DNA of 64,000 nt from Streptomyces sp. Je 1-79 (lineage in GTDB: Bacteria; Actinomycetota; Actinomycetes; Streptomycetales; Streptomycetaceae), in NCBI RefSeq assembly GCF_025195125.1, contig NZ_JAMGSL010000009.1, positions 287,720 through 351,719 on the forward strand. Reading direction: 5' to 3'. The translations under genes and the position numbers were made by a program. The notes below the pieces were generated by a model. The model saw nothing but the letters and a program-made list of their open reading frames with translations, was not told the DNA's origin and searched no databases. Shown one piece after another: positions 34,971 to 42,423 of this stretch. Positions within the stretch are counted from its first letter, which is position 1, and each line of letters opens with the position of its first letter.

Positions 34971-35486
34971 ATGCCCACATCTCAGGACATGACGACTGAG
35001 CTTGACCCCGGTCTCCTCGATGCCCTCCAGCACCAGGTGGCCGTCTTCGCCCGCCGGGCCGAACAGACCCGCCTCGGCGGCACCGGACAGCTCCGCAACT
35101 CCATGGACCGAGCGGCGTACCTGCTCCTGAACCGGCTCGACCAGGAAGGTCCGATGGGCGTCAAGGCGCTCGCGGCGGGCATGGGCATCGACTCCTCCAC
35201 CGTCACCCGCCAGGTCGCCCCGCTCGTCGACACCGGCCTGGTCAAGCGCACCTCGCACCCGGAGGACGGGCGCGCGGTCGTGCTCCAGCTCTCCCCGCGC
35301 GGCCTGGCCCGCCTGGAGGAGGTCCGCGCCTCGCGCCGCGAGCTGATGGCGCAGGTGACGGAGGGCTGGACGGCGGCGGAGCGCGAATCCTTCTGCACGC
35401 TGCTCACCCGCTTCAACTCCGCGCTCTCCGCCCGCCAGTCGGGCCTGCCGCCCGCCACCGACACGGAGTCCGCCGCAACCTCTTGA
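34971..35486 (+). CDS. MarR-family transcriptional regulator
   Basis: 171-residue winged-helix repressor. The recognition region GVKALAAGMGIDSSTVTRQVAPLVDTGLV (residues about 61-90) and wing SHPEDGRAVVLQLSPRG are canonical. An alternative ATG at 34989 would give MTTELDPG. Family members bind dyads and are released by phenolic or oxidant ligands. A 16-bp perfect palindrome immediately after the gene and just before the next start is an obvious candidate site for this regulator. Three small genes follow on the same strand. Confidence 0.92.
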   Translation: MPTSQDMTTELDPGLLDALQHQVAVFARRAEQTRLGGTGQLRNSMDRAAYLLLNRLDQEGPMGVKALAAGMGIDSSTVTRQVAPLVDTGLVKRTSHPEDGRAVVLQLSPRGLARLEEVRASRRELMAQVTEGWTAAERESFCTLLTRFNSALSARQSGLPPATDTESAATS

Positions 35487-35501
35487 CCCCGGCCGCGCCC
35501 T

Positions 35502-35517
35502 GTCCTCATATGAGGAC
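35502..35517. promoter_or_regulatory. 16-bp perfect palindrome before sigma-like gene
   Basis: GTCCTCATATGAGGAC is perfectly self-complementary. It lies between the MarR stop and the GTG of the sigma-like gene, touching the latter, and contains its only Shine-Dalgarno-like GAGGA. It could act as a MarR operator or, as an RNA hairpin, mask the ribosome site. Confidence 0.6.
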
Positions 35518-35982
35518 GTGCGAGACCGACAGGACGGCCGGCCGGGCGAGACCCGCTTCCGCACCCGGCAGTTCGAGGCATTCGTGGCGGGGGCGGCGGG
35601 ACGGCTGCTGCATGCCGCGACGCTGCTCACCGCCGAGACGCGGGCCGTCAACCCGCGCGCCCAGGCGCTGTTGACCGCCTCCCTCGCCCACACCTACGCC
35701 CACTGGGACCGGATGCGCGGCGAGGACCCGTACGACCGCACGCGCGCCGACCTCGCCGCCCGCTTCGCACGCACCGCCTGGCGGCACCACCGCGGCCGGG
35801 GCGGCATCCTCGCCGCGCTCACCCCGCAGGAACGTCTCGTCGTGGTGCTGCGGCTGTACGAAGGGGTGGCGGAGGAACAGACCGCGGCCCTGCTCGGACT
35901 GCCCGAGGACCGGGTACGGGCCGTCTGCGCCCGGTCCGTCTACGCCCTGCGCGACCGGCGCCGCGGGAGACTCGCCTCGTGA
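35518..35982 (+). CDS. Sigma-70 region 4-like small protein
   Basis: 154-residue protein whose C-terminal 60 residues resemble sigma region 4 of ECF type: LTPQERLVVVLRLYEGVAEEQTAALLGLPEDRVRAVCARSVYALRD. The N-terminal part has a weak region-2-like helix set (QFEAFVAGAAGRLLHAATLLT, THWD-type segment) without a clear -10 recognition motif. It may be a divergent ECF sigma factor or a sigma-like regulator. GTG start, with GAGGA unusually close (about 2 nt) and inside a palindrome. Its stop overlaps the following small membrane gene (GTGA), suggesting that gene encodes a partner. Confidence 0.75.
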   Translation: MRDRQDGRPGETRFRTRQFEAFVAGAAGRLLHAATLLTAETRAVNPRAQALLTASLAHTYAHWDRMRGEDPYDRTRADLAARFARTAWRHHRGRGGILAALTPQERLVVVLRLYEGVAEEQTAALLGLPEDRVRAVCARSVYALRDRRRGRLAS

Positions 35983-36227
35983 GCCGGCACGAGGACAAGG
36001 AGGACGAGGTCCGGCGGATGCTGGAAGCCCCGCACCCACAGGTCCCCGCCGACCTCGCCGCCCGCGCCGTGGAGCGCGGCGCCCGGCTGCTGCACCGCGA
36101 CCGGGCCGTACGCCGGGCCCTGTGGGCGCTGCTCGTCGTGGCCGCGCTCGCGTTCGCGGTCTGGGCCTCGGTGACCGAGCCCTGGCACGTACCGCCGGAG
36201 ACGACGCCACCGCTCGAAGGCTGGTGA
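35979..36227 (+). CDS. Small membrane protein, possible anti-sigma partner
   Basis: 82-residue protein. An acidic N-terminus (SRHEDKEDEVRRMLEAPHPQVPADLA) is followed by one transmembrane helix (ALWALLVVAALAFAVWASV, about residues 47-65) and a short Pro-rich external tail. It is coupled by GTGA to the sigma-like gene. Topology, with a cytoplasmic helical start and one membrane span, is that of small membrane anti-sigma factors. No zinc-binding HxxxCxxC motif is present, so the assignment is by context only. Confidence 0.75.
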   Translation: MSRHEDKEDEVRRMLEAPHPQVPADLAARAVERGARLLHRDRAVRRALWALLVVAALAFAVWASVTEPWHVPPETTPPLEGW

Positions 36228-36272
36228 CGGGAGACCTAGCCTGGAAGGAGCAGTGCGAGCCGAGGAGGTCTC

Positions 36273-36464
36273 ATGGCCAGGAAAGTCGCCGACTGCCGCA
36301 AGACGCCCAGCGTGATGGGCTGCACACTCACCATCACCGGTGAGGAGGAGGAAGTCGTCCGGGCCGCCGCGGAACACGCGGTCTCCGTGCACGGGCACGA
36401 GGACAGCCCCGAGCTGCGCGCGATGGTCCGCGATTCGCTGGAGGACGAGAAGGTCGCCGCCTGA
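36273..36464 (+). CDS. DUF1059-type small protein
   Basis: 63-residue cytosolic protein with the pattern of DUF1059: KVADCRKTPSVMGCTLTITGEEEEVVRAAAEHAVSVHGHEDSP cut into short motifs DCR, GCT and HAVSVHGH. Conserved cysteines (C8, C17) and histidines suggest metal or redox chemistry. AGGAGG lies close upstream of the ATG. Function unknown. It follows the sigma-like pair by 45 bp and may be part of the same unit. Confidence 0.85.
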   Translation: MARKVADCRKTPSVMGCTLTITGEEEEVVRAAAEHAVSVHGHEDSPELRAMVRDSLEDEKVAA

Positions 36465-36547
36465 GCGCTCGCCCGGCCGGACGCCCCTCGGAGGGACGCC
36501 CGGTCGGGGCGGGGAACGGCGTGCGCCGGGCGCGAGGCCCGCGCCGC

Positions 36548-36612
36548 GCGGGACGGGCCGGTGCCGGGCGGGACGGGCCGGTGCCGTGCGGGAGGCCCGT
36601 GCCGTGCGGGAG
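36548..36612. repeat. Imperfect 18-20 bp tandem repeat
   Basis: Two 20-bp units GCGGGACGGGCCGGTGCCGG/T, an 18-bp variant GCGGGAGGCCCGTGCCGT, and a partial GCGGGAG follow one another. They lie in the 181-bp gap between the DUF1059 gene and the convergent cystathionine gamma-synthase gene, which otherwise shows nothing. Confidence 0.85.
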
Positions 36613-36645
36613 TCCCTCCGACCGGCCCGTACCCGCGTCGGCGGT

Positions 36646-37800
36646 CTAGCCCAGGGCCTGGCGGAGGTCCGCCAGCAGGTCGTCCGCGTTCTCGATGCCC
36701 ACCGAGAGCCGGACCAGGTCCGCCGGGACCTCCAGGGCCGAGCCGGCAACGCTCGCGTGCGTCATACGGCCCGGGTGCTCGGTCAGCGACTCGACGCCGC
36801 CCAGGGACTCGCCCAGGGTGAAGAGCTTCGCGCGGTTGCAGACCTCGACGGCCGCCTCCTCGCCACCCTCCACGCGGAACGAGATCATCCCGCCGAAGGA
36901 CTTCATCTGCTTGGCGGCGATCTCGTGGCCCGGGTGCTCCGGCAGGCCCGGATACAGGACCTGGGTGACCTTCGGGTGCTGGACCAGCATCTCGACGATC
37001 CGGCCCGCGTTCTCGCTGTGCCGGTCCATGCGGACCGCCAGCGTCTTGATGCCGCGCAGCACGATCCACGAGTCGAACGGACCCGCGACCGCACCCATCG
37101 CGTTCTGGTGGTACGCCAGCTCCTCGCCGAGCGCCTCGTCGGCCGTCACCAGCGCGCCGCCCACGACGTCCGAGTGGCCGCCCATGTACTTCGTCAGCGA
37201 GTGCACGACGACATCCGCGCCGAGCGCCAGCGGCTGCTGGAGGTAGGGCGAGGCGAAGGTGTTGTCGACGACCAGCTTCGCGCCCGCCGAGCGGGCCACG
37301 GCGGCGACCGCCTCGATGTCGGTGATGCCGAGCAGCGGGTTCGAGGGCGTCTCGACCCAGATCACCTTCGTGCGCTCGTTGAGCGCGCCCCGCACCGACG
37401 CGATGTCGGAGGTGTCGGCCACCGAGAAGTCCACGCCCCAGCGCTGGACGACCTTGGCGAAGAGCCGGAAGGTGCCGCCGTAGGCATCGTTGGGGATCAC
37501 CACGTGGTCGCCGGGCGCGAGCAGCGTCCGCAGCAGGCAGTCCTCGGCGGCCAGACCGGACGCGAAGGCCAGTCCGCGGCGGCCGCCTTCGAGGGCCGCG
37601 AGGTTCTCCTCGAGCGCGGTGCGCGTGGGGTTGGCGCTCCGGCTGTACTCGTAACCGCCGCGCAGCCCGCCCACGCCGTCCTGCTTGTAGGTGGACACCT
37701 GGTAGATCGGCGGGACGACCGCGCCGGTCAGCGGGTCGGCGGTGTTGCCCGCGTGGATCGCGCGGGTCTCGAAGCTCTGGTGGATGTGCTCGTCGCTCAT
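36646..37800 (-). CDS. metB: Cystathionine gamma-synthase/lyase
   Basis: 384-residue PLP enzyme of the Cys/Met metabolism family. PLP lysine K204 is in VVHSLTKYMGGHSDVVGG. The N-terminal ETRAIHAGNTADPLTGAVVPPIYQVSTY and GYEYSRSANPTR are hallmarks. Actinobacterial members make cystathionine from O-succinyl- or O-acetylhomoserine and cysteine, and some also cleave it; synthase is the more usual annotation. No SAM riboswitch or other leader is visible in the 72-bp upstream gap. Divergent from the anchored unknown protein. Confidence 0.93.
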   Translation of the reverse strand: MSDEHIHQSFETRAIHAGNTADPLTGAVVPPIYQVSTYKQDGVGGLRGGYEYSRSANPTRTALEENLAALEGGRRGLAFASGLAAEDCLLRTLLAPGDHVVIPNDAYGGTFRLFAKVVQRWGVDFSVADTSDIASVRGALNERTKVIWVETPSNPLLGITDIEAVAAVARSAGAKLVVDNTFASPYLQQPLALGADVVVHSLTKYMGGHSDVVGGALVTADEALGEELAYHQNAMGAVAGPFDSWIVLRGIKTLAVRMDRHSENAGRIVEMLVQHPKVTQVLYPGLPEHPGHEIAAKQMKSFGGMISFRVEGGEEAAVEVCNRAKLFTLGESLGGVESLTEHPGRMTHASVAGSALEVPADLVRLSVGIENADDLLADLRQALG

Positions 37801-37872
37801 GGGTCAGGAGCGTAGTCCCGAGCACGGTCGACCGCCGCCCGTGTCTCACCGGGTGTCCTGGACAATGGACAC

Positions 37873-38982
37873 ATGGAGATTCTCTGGTTCCTGCTCGCGA
37901 TGGGGCTGCTGTTCGCGGTCCTGGCCCCGTACCTGAGGCGCCGCCGGTCCGGTCTCGGCATCCGGCAGGTCGCGCCCGGCTCGCCGGACGCCGCCGACCC
38001 CGAGGCCTACGGCTTCCTGCGCCAGGAGGAGCAGGACGTACGGATGCCCGGGCCGGACCGGGACCTGCTCGACGTGCTCGACGTGGTCCAGGCGACCCAG
38101 GACTGGCGGGCCGCCTCGCAGCTCCTCGCCGGCACCGAGAAGGAGGGCGAGGTCCGCTGGCAGCGCGTCCAGGCGTTCGCGGGCGCGGCCTCCCTGGAGC
38201 TCCAGCAGAAGCCCGGCGTGGGCGGCGCGTGGCTGCGCGCCTGGCGCTCGGACTCCCCCAAGGACCCGGGCGGGGCCGCCGTGCACGCCGAGTTCCTGGT
38301 GCAGCAGGCGTGGCGCTCGTCCTCGGCGGGCACCGACGACTTCAGGATCATCCTCGAAGAGGCGAAGAAGGTGAGCGAGGAGGCGGCGCTGCTCGCCCCC
38401 GGCGACCCCGTGCCGTACATCGTGCAGCTCGCCGTCGCGCGTGGACTCGGGTACAGCCACGAGGAGTTCGACCAGGTCTGGGCGAAGATCATCGACCGCG
38501 CGCCGCAGCACATGGGCGCGCATCTGGCCGCGCTGCACTACTGGTGCGAGAAGTGGCACGGCTCGCGCGACGACGCCGACCGCTTCGCGACGGCGGCCGC
38601 GGCCCGCGCCCCGCAGGGCTCGCTGCTCGCCGCGCTGCCGCTGTTCGCGGTGTACGAGCACCTGCCCGAGATCGTGCTCGTCCAGGACTTCTTCCGTACC
38701 GAAGTGGTGCGCAAGGCGATGGAGGGCGCGCTGTACGCGGTCCACTCGGCCCGCGCCGACGACCCGATGCTCGCGCACGTCCGGCACCTGCTCGTGCTCT
38801 TCCTGGTCCGCGGGGAGCGCTGGGCGGAGGCCATGCACCAGCTCGTACGCGTGGACGGTCATGTCGGCGCCCTGCCGTGGACGCTGAGCGGCGACCCGGC
38901 GGCGGAGTACACGGTGTACCGGAACCTGGCGGTGGCGGGGTTCGAGGCGAACGGCGGAAGCCCGGCGACACTGCCGCACTGA
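37873..38982 (+). CDS. Membrane-anchored helical-repeat hypothetical protein
   Basis: 369-residue protein with one N-terminal membrane helix (ILWFLLAMGLLFAVLAPYL) and a basic stop-transfer RRRR. A mostly alpha-helical cytoplasmic part of about 330 residues follows. Segments such as LLDVLDVVQATQDWRAASQLLAG, ARAPQGSLLAALPLFAVYEH and MLAHVRHLLVLFLVRGERWAEA look like degenerate TPR-type repeats. Conserved in streptomycetes as far as I recall, without known function. Strong codon bias supports it fully. It is monocistronic, followed by a hairpin. Confidence 0.8.
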   Translation: MEILWFLLAMGLLFAVLAPYLRRRRSGLGIRQVAPGSPDAADPEAYGFLRQEEQDVRMPGPDRDLLDVLDVVQATQDWRAASQLLAGTEKEGEVRWQRVQAFAGAASLELQQKPGVGGAWLRAWRSDSPKDPGGAAVHAEFLVQQAWRSSSAGTDDFRIILEEAKKVSEEAALLAPGDPVPYIVQLAVARGLGYSHEEFDQVWAKIIDRAPQHMGAHLAALHYWCEKWHGSRDDADRFATAAAARAPQGSLLAALPLFAVYEHLPEIVLVQDFFRTEVVRKAMEGALYAVHSARADDPMLAHVRHLLVLFLVRGERWAEAMHQLVRVDGHVGALPWTLSGDPAAEYTVYRNLAVAGFEANGGSPATLPH

Positions 38983-39015
38983 CGTGCCGCTCCCGTACCG
39001 TCCGGCCTGAGCGGG

Positions 39016-39053
39016 GCCCGGGGGCCGGGGGGAATCCCTCCCCGCCCCCGGGC
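39016..39053 (+). terminator. Terminator after anchored hypothetical protein
   Basis: Outer arms GCCCGGGGG/CCCCCGGGC with an inner GGGG/CCCC stem around a short loop; located between the stop and the msrA leader. Confidence 0.75.
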
Positions 39054-39089
39054 GTTGTGCGTAACGCCCACCCGTCGAGGAGATGCCGC

Positions 39090-39752
39090 ATGTTCCTGTC
39101 ACGCACCCCTGTCCTCCCCACGTCCGAGCAGGCACTGAAGGGCCGCGCCGAGCCCGAGTTCACGGTGCCCGAGCGCCACACGGTCCTGGGCACCGCGCTG
39201 CTCGGCCCGTACCCCGAGGGTCTGGAGGTGGCCGACTTCGCCCTCGGCTGTTTCTGGGGCGCCGAGCGCAAGTTCTGGCAGACCGAGGGCGTCTGGACGA
39301 CCCTGGTCGGCTACCAGGGCGGCCTCACCCCGAACCCGGTGTACGAGGAGGTCTGCTCCGGCCTCACGGGCCACACCGAGGTCGTCCGGGTGGTCTTCGA
39401 CCCGGCGAAGGTCTCGTACGAGCGGCTGCTGAAGCTCTTCTGGGAGTCCCACGACCCGACCCAGGGCTTCCGCCAGGGCAACGACGTCGGCACGCAGTAC
39501 CGCTCGGCGGTCTACACCCACTCCCCCGCCCAGGCCACGGCCGCCGAGAGCTCCCGCGTCGCGTACCAGAAGGTCCTGACGGGCTCCGGCTACGCCACGA
39601 TCACCACGGAGATCCTCCCGGCCGACGGCCGCACCTTCTACCCGGCCGAGGGATACCACCAGCAGTATTTGGACAAGAACCCGGCCGGTTACTGCGGCAT
39701 CGGCGGCACCGGCGTCTCCTGTCCGATCGGCGTCGCCAAGGCCGACGGCTGA
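39090..39752 (+). CDS. msrA: Peptide methionine-S-sulfoxide reductase MsrA
   Basis: 220-residue cytosolic repair enzyme reducing methionine-S-sulfoxide. The catalytic Cys is C54 in FALGCFWGAERKFW. The downstream motifs GYQGGLTPNPVYEEVCSG, GHTEVVRVVFDP, FWESHDPTQGFRQGNDVGTQYRS and YHQQYLDKNPAGYCG are canonical, and the two C-terminal cysteines can act as resolving residues. The N-terminal extension of about 45 residues is usual for actinobacterial MsrA. GAGGAG lies 7 nt upstream of the ATG. It converges on the first cysteine-rich gene. Confidence 0.96.
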   Translation: MFLSRTPVLPTSEQALKGRAEPEFTVPERHTVLGTALLGPYPEGLEVADFALGCFWGAERKFWQTEGVWTTLVGYQGGLTPNPVYEEVCSGLTGHTEVVRVVFDPAKVSYERLLKLFWESHDPTQGFRQGNDVGTQYRSAVYTHSPAQATAAESSRVAYQKVLTGSGYATITTEILPADGRTFYPAEGYHQQYLDKNPAGYCGIGGTGVSCPIGVAKADG

Positions 39753-39759
39753 CGACCCC

Positions 39760-39797
39760 GTCCCCCGCTCCTCCCGCGTTCGTCACGCGCGGGGGAC
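39760..39797. terminator. Shared terminator msrA/cysteine-rich gene
   Basis: GTCCCCCGC and GCGGGGGAC arms, about 20 nt apart. The right arm overlaps the last codons of the convergent cysteine-rich gene. Confidence 0.55.
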
Positions 39798-40664
39798 ACA
39801 GCGGTACGTGCCGGAGCCGAGGGCGTCGAATTCGGCATGCTCCCCGGGCCGGCAGCAGATGCCCTGGTCGCAGTGGGTCCCCTGGGGACAGGGGACCCCG
39901 TTCTCGCAGCACCGGCCAGGGGGGCAGCAGGCCTCTGAGGCGCACGACCAGCCCGTCGGGCAGCACTTCTCCACGATGACGACCGTCGGCTCACCCCCGG
40001 GCTCGCCGCCCGGCTCACCCTGCGGCGGTCCCTCGGTCCGTACCTTGCAGGCCACCTGGCCTTCCGGGCAGCAGCCGGTCGACAGCACCCGGTCCGGCGG
40101 GCAGCACACCTGCCCCTTACACAGCTCGTCGCCGCGGCAGCAGTGGTCCCCGCACGCCCGGCCAGGCGCACAGCACCCTTCCGCCTTGCACGTCTCGTTG
40201 CCACGGCAGCAGCGACCGCGGCAGAGCCGAGTCTCCACACACGGCCCGTCGTCGCTGCAGACCATCCCCGGCGGCATGGTGAAGCAGCGACCGTGGCAGC
40301 ATCTCTGTCCGGGCGCGCAGCACTCGTTCTCGTAGTGGAGCGTCTGCGGGTCGGTCCGTCGGCAGCACTCGTGCGTTTCGGGGCAGCAGACGGCGCGCAG
40401 TCCGACGTGGTAGCACAGCTTCTCCCCCGTCGGACAGTATTCGTGGATCGGGTTCACCCCGCAGGTGACCTTGCACATCGGCCGGCACTCGACCTTCGCC
40501 AGCGCGGCCGACAGACCCGCTTCGGCACTTGCCGCGACGCAGTCGCTCATGCATGCGTCGACGCACGACGCCGCCTGCCGGACGACCCCCGGCAGGCCCA
40601 CGGACCGGTACGACCGACGTGTGCGGTACAGCGAGGACGCCGCTGTCGCGGTGGGTCCTGGCAT
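39783..40664 (-). CDS. Cysteine-rich granulin-like protein 1
   Basis: 293-residue protein with 46 cysteines (about 16 percent), many as CC pairs in the rhythm CCxPGxxCCxGxCC. The N-terminus (MPGPTATAASSLYRTRRSYRSVG) has no signal peptide. After a helical part with spaced single cysteines (ASCVDACMSDC) come about eight short CC modules. A central Cys-free spacer (VRTEGPPQGEPGGEPGGEP) leads into VIVEKCCPTGW and further modules. The CC spacing recalls granulin or Stig1-like folds, but I know no named family. ATG at 40664 has GAGGAG 9 nt upstream and aligns with the paralogue start. Probably a substrate of the adjacent protease/PatG-like pair, or a metal-binding or disulfide-stabilised effector. 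Confidence 0.85.
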   Translation of the reverse strand: MPGPTATAASSLYRTRRSYRSVGLPGVVRQAASCVDACMSDCVAASAEAGLSAALAKVECRPMCKVTCGVNPIHEYCPTGEKLCYHVGLRAVCCPETHECCRRTDPQTLHYENECCAPGQRCCHGRCFTMPPGMVCSDDGPCVETRLCRGRCCRGNETCKAEGCCAPGRACGDHCCRGDELCKGQVCCPPDRVLSTGCCPEGQVACKVRTEGPPQGEPGGEPGGEPTVVIVEKCCPTGWSCASEACCPPGRCCENGVPCPQGTHCDQGICCRPGEHAEFDALGSGTYRCVPRA

Positions 40665-41082
40665 CTCGTCCCACTCCTCAACGCGGTCTTCCTCTGCCGG
40701 AGAAGACAAGCCAGCGGTTCAGCGCGGCGGCACGTTGTTCACACCCTCGGCAGGGCCGGGGCATCGCCACATGAGTGACCCGCTTGACCATGTCGCCCAA
40801 GCCGACCTCGTCGTCGACGAATCCCGGCAGTCGTACGCGCAGTGGTTTCGGCGCCGCGTCGCGCGGTCGCGTTCCGTCGTCAGCCACTTCCTGCCTCCGG
40901 AAAAAGGGGTGTCTCCCTCTCAGAATATCGCTGGGTGATTTGCCTGGCGCGCGGCATGCAACTACCGGTGAAAGGTCAATAATTGACGGTTCATCCGGAC
41001 TCTCTGGGGGGGGTTGCGATCCCTTTGAATTCGCAGGACCATATATACGAGATATTCCTCCGACGCAAGAAGGGCCGTGGCC
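40665..41082. other. Divergent intergenic region, AT-richer
   Basis: 418 bp between cysteine-rich gene 1 and the small acidic protein. It contains one small open frame (40771-40938, listed), an 8-G run near 41006-41013, and an AT-rich stretch ACCATATATACGAGATATTCC just before the small gene. TTGAAT (41025-41030) could be a -35, but the spacing to any TATA-like hexamer is poor, so no promoter is called firmly. Confidence 0.6.
40771..40938 (+). CDS. Possible 55-residue small protein or gene remnant
   Basis: Open frame from ATG with a good Streptomyces third-position bias over the first 45 codons (VAQADLVVDESRQSYAQWF, then RRRVARSRSVVSHF) and a loss of bias over the last ten. No clear Shine-Dalgarno site. 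It may be a truncated gene left by a rearrangement, or a small basic peptide of the cysteine-rich locus. I do not recognise it. Confidence 0.3.
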   Translation: MSDPLDHVAQADLVVDESRQSYAQWFRRRVARSRSVVSHFLPPEKGVSPSQNIAG

Positions 41083-41400
41083 ATGGCGACGGTGACTATC
41101 AATCAGGTGAATTGCCTCGAGACCACCGATGGCCTGGGCGCCGATGACCTGTACATCAACATCGACGGCAACCGGGTCTTCGGCGTTCAGCAGATCGACA
41201 CCGGCGAAGAAGCCGCAGTCGGCGCCTCCAAGACCTTCGGGACCAAGGCGAAGGTCAGCCTGTGGGAGTACGACAGCGGCTCCGAAGACGATCTCATCGG
41301 CAGCTTCTTCGCCCACTCGAGCCAGGCGGGCGAAGGCGAGCACGCGGTGGCCCTGACAGGGGACGGCTCGCGCTACGACGTCTTCTACACGGTCGACTGA
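41083..41400 (+). CDS. Small acidic beta-rich protein in cysteine-rich locus
   Basis: 105-residue soluble protein, acidic, with one cysteine (QVNCLETTDG) and a predicted beta-sandwich pattern: DDLYINIDGNRVFGV, GTKAKVSLWEYDSGSEDDLIGSFF. The element LWEYDSGSEDDLIG is reminiscent of calcium-binding or C2-like loops seen in small proteins accompanying extracellular enzymes. No signal peptide. ATG at 41083 is preferred over GTG at 41077 because AAGAAGGG lies 9 nt before it. It lies between the two cysteine-rich genes on the opposite strand, so it is probably part of the same system. Confidence 0.75.
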   Translation: MATVTINQVNCLETTDGLGADDLYINIDGNRVFGVQQIDTGEEAAVGASKTFGTKAKVSLWEYDSGSEDDLIGSFFAHSSQAGEGEHAVALTGDGSRYDVFYTVD

Positions 41401-41452
41401 CGGGACGAGAAGGGCCGCCCCACGAGGTGACCACCCCACGAGGTTCAGCCAG

Positions 41453-41488
41453 GCGAACGGCTCCGGACGGAAGTCCGGAGCCGTTCGC
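41453..41488. terminator. Bidirectional terminator in cysteine-rich locus
   Basis: A 16-bp perfect stem (GCGAACGGCTCCGGAC and complement) with a GGAA tetraloop, between the convergent small protein and cysteine-rich gene 2. Confidence 0.92.
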
Positions 41489-41498
41489 GTTCCCCGCT

Positions 41499-42401
41499 TC
41501 ACACGCACTCGACCTTTCCGGACTGGGCGTTGAACTTGGCCCGTTGGCCGTACGCGCAGCAGACGCCCTTGTCGCAGTGCTTCCCCTGCGCGGCACAGTG
41601 GGTGTTGTCCTTGCAGCACTCGCCCGGCGGGCAGCACGTCTCGTCGACGCACAGCCAGCCCGGAGGGCAGCACTTCTCGACGATGACGATCGTCGGCTCG
41701 CCGCCTCCCTCGCCACCCGGCTCGCCTTGCGACGGTCCCTCGGTCCTTACCTTGCAGGCGACCTGGCCCTCCGGGCAGCAGCCCGTCGTCATGGTCCTGT
41801 CGGCGGGGCAGCAGCCCCCGCCCGGCGGGCATGTCTGGCCCTCGCAGCAGCGCCGGTCACCGCACATCGGTCCCGGCCGGCAGCACCTTCCACCGACGCA
41901 CACCTCGCCCGGCGGGCAGCACCGTCCCTCACAGACCCGGTCCGCGGGGCAGGTCCCGTCGATGGTGCACTCCACCCCCGGCGTGGGGGTGTAGCACACT
42001 CCGTCGCAGCAAGCCTGCCCGGTCGGGCAGCACTTGCCGTTGCAGCAGGTCGTTCCGGGCGGGCAGCAGTTGATGATCTGGCGGTAGCTCGGATACTCGT
42101 AGCCGTTGCAGCACGTATGGCTCGACGGGCAGCAGCGCCGTTGCGGTCCGAAGAGGCAGACCTGTTCGCCGATGCAGGGGTCCGGGCCGTGACAGTCCTG
42201 TTGGCAGTGCACCCTGCACTCCCGGGCGAGGAGCTGGCCAGGAAGGTCTCCGCCCTCCGCGACACACTTGCGCACGCATTCGTCGACGCAGTCGTCGGCC
42301 AGGGCGACCTCGCCGGCCCGGCCGCCGCGACCGCCGATCGAGCGGTAGGACAGGCTCGTCCTGTACAGCGAAGCCGCTGCCGAGACACTCGGCGCTGACA
42401 T
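41499..42401 (-). CDS. Cysteine-rich granulin-like protein 2
   Basis: 300-residue paralogue of the protein at 39.8-40.7 kb, with 50 cysteines. Starts align exactly (MSAPSVSAAASLYRTSLSYRSIGG versus MPGPTATAASSLYRT). Single-Cys helix part (DDCVDECVRKC), then modules such as CCPPGTTCCNGKCCPTG and CCPPGEVCVGGRCC. The Cys-free spacer VRTEGPSQGEPGGEGGGEP and VIVEKCCPPGW are nearly identical to those of protein 1. No signal peptide. GGGAGG lies 9 nt before the ATG (6 nt before an in-frame GTG). It is the third gene of an operon with the S8 protease and PatG-like protein, 22 bp after the latter, which makes it the best candidate substrate. Confidence 0.87.
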   Translation of the reverse strand: MSAPSVSAAASLYRTSLSYRSIGGRGGRAGEVALADDCVDECVRKCVAEGGDLPGQLLARECRVHCQQDCHGPDPCIGEQVCLFGPQRRCCPSSHTCCNGYEYPSYRQIINCCPPGTTCCNGKCCPTGQACCDGVCYTPTPGVECTIDGTCPADRVCEGRCCPPGEVCVGGRCCRPGPMCGDRRCCEGQTCPPGGGCCPADRTMTTGCCPEGQVACKVRTEGPSQGEPGGEGGGEPTIVIVEKCCPPGWLCVDETCCPPGECCKDNTHCAAQGKHCDKGVCCAYGQRAKFNAQSGKVECV

Positions 42402-42423
42402 CACGCCACACCTCCCGGCCTTC

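Noticed and set aside
39783..42401. Metallothionein
   Set aside because: Length of about 300 residues with CC-Pro-Gly modules and spacers is unlike known bacterial metallothioneins, though metal binding is not excluded.
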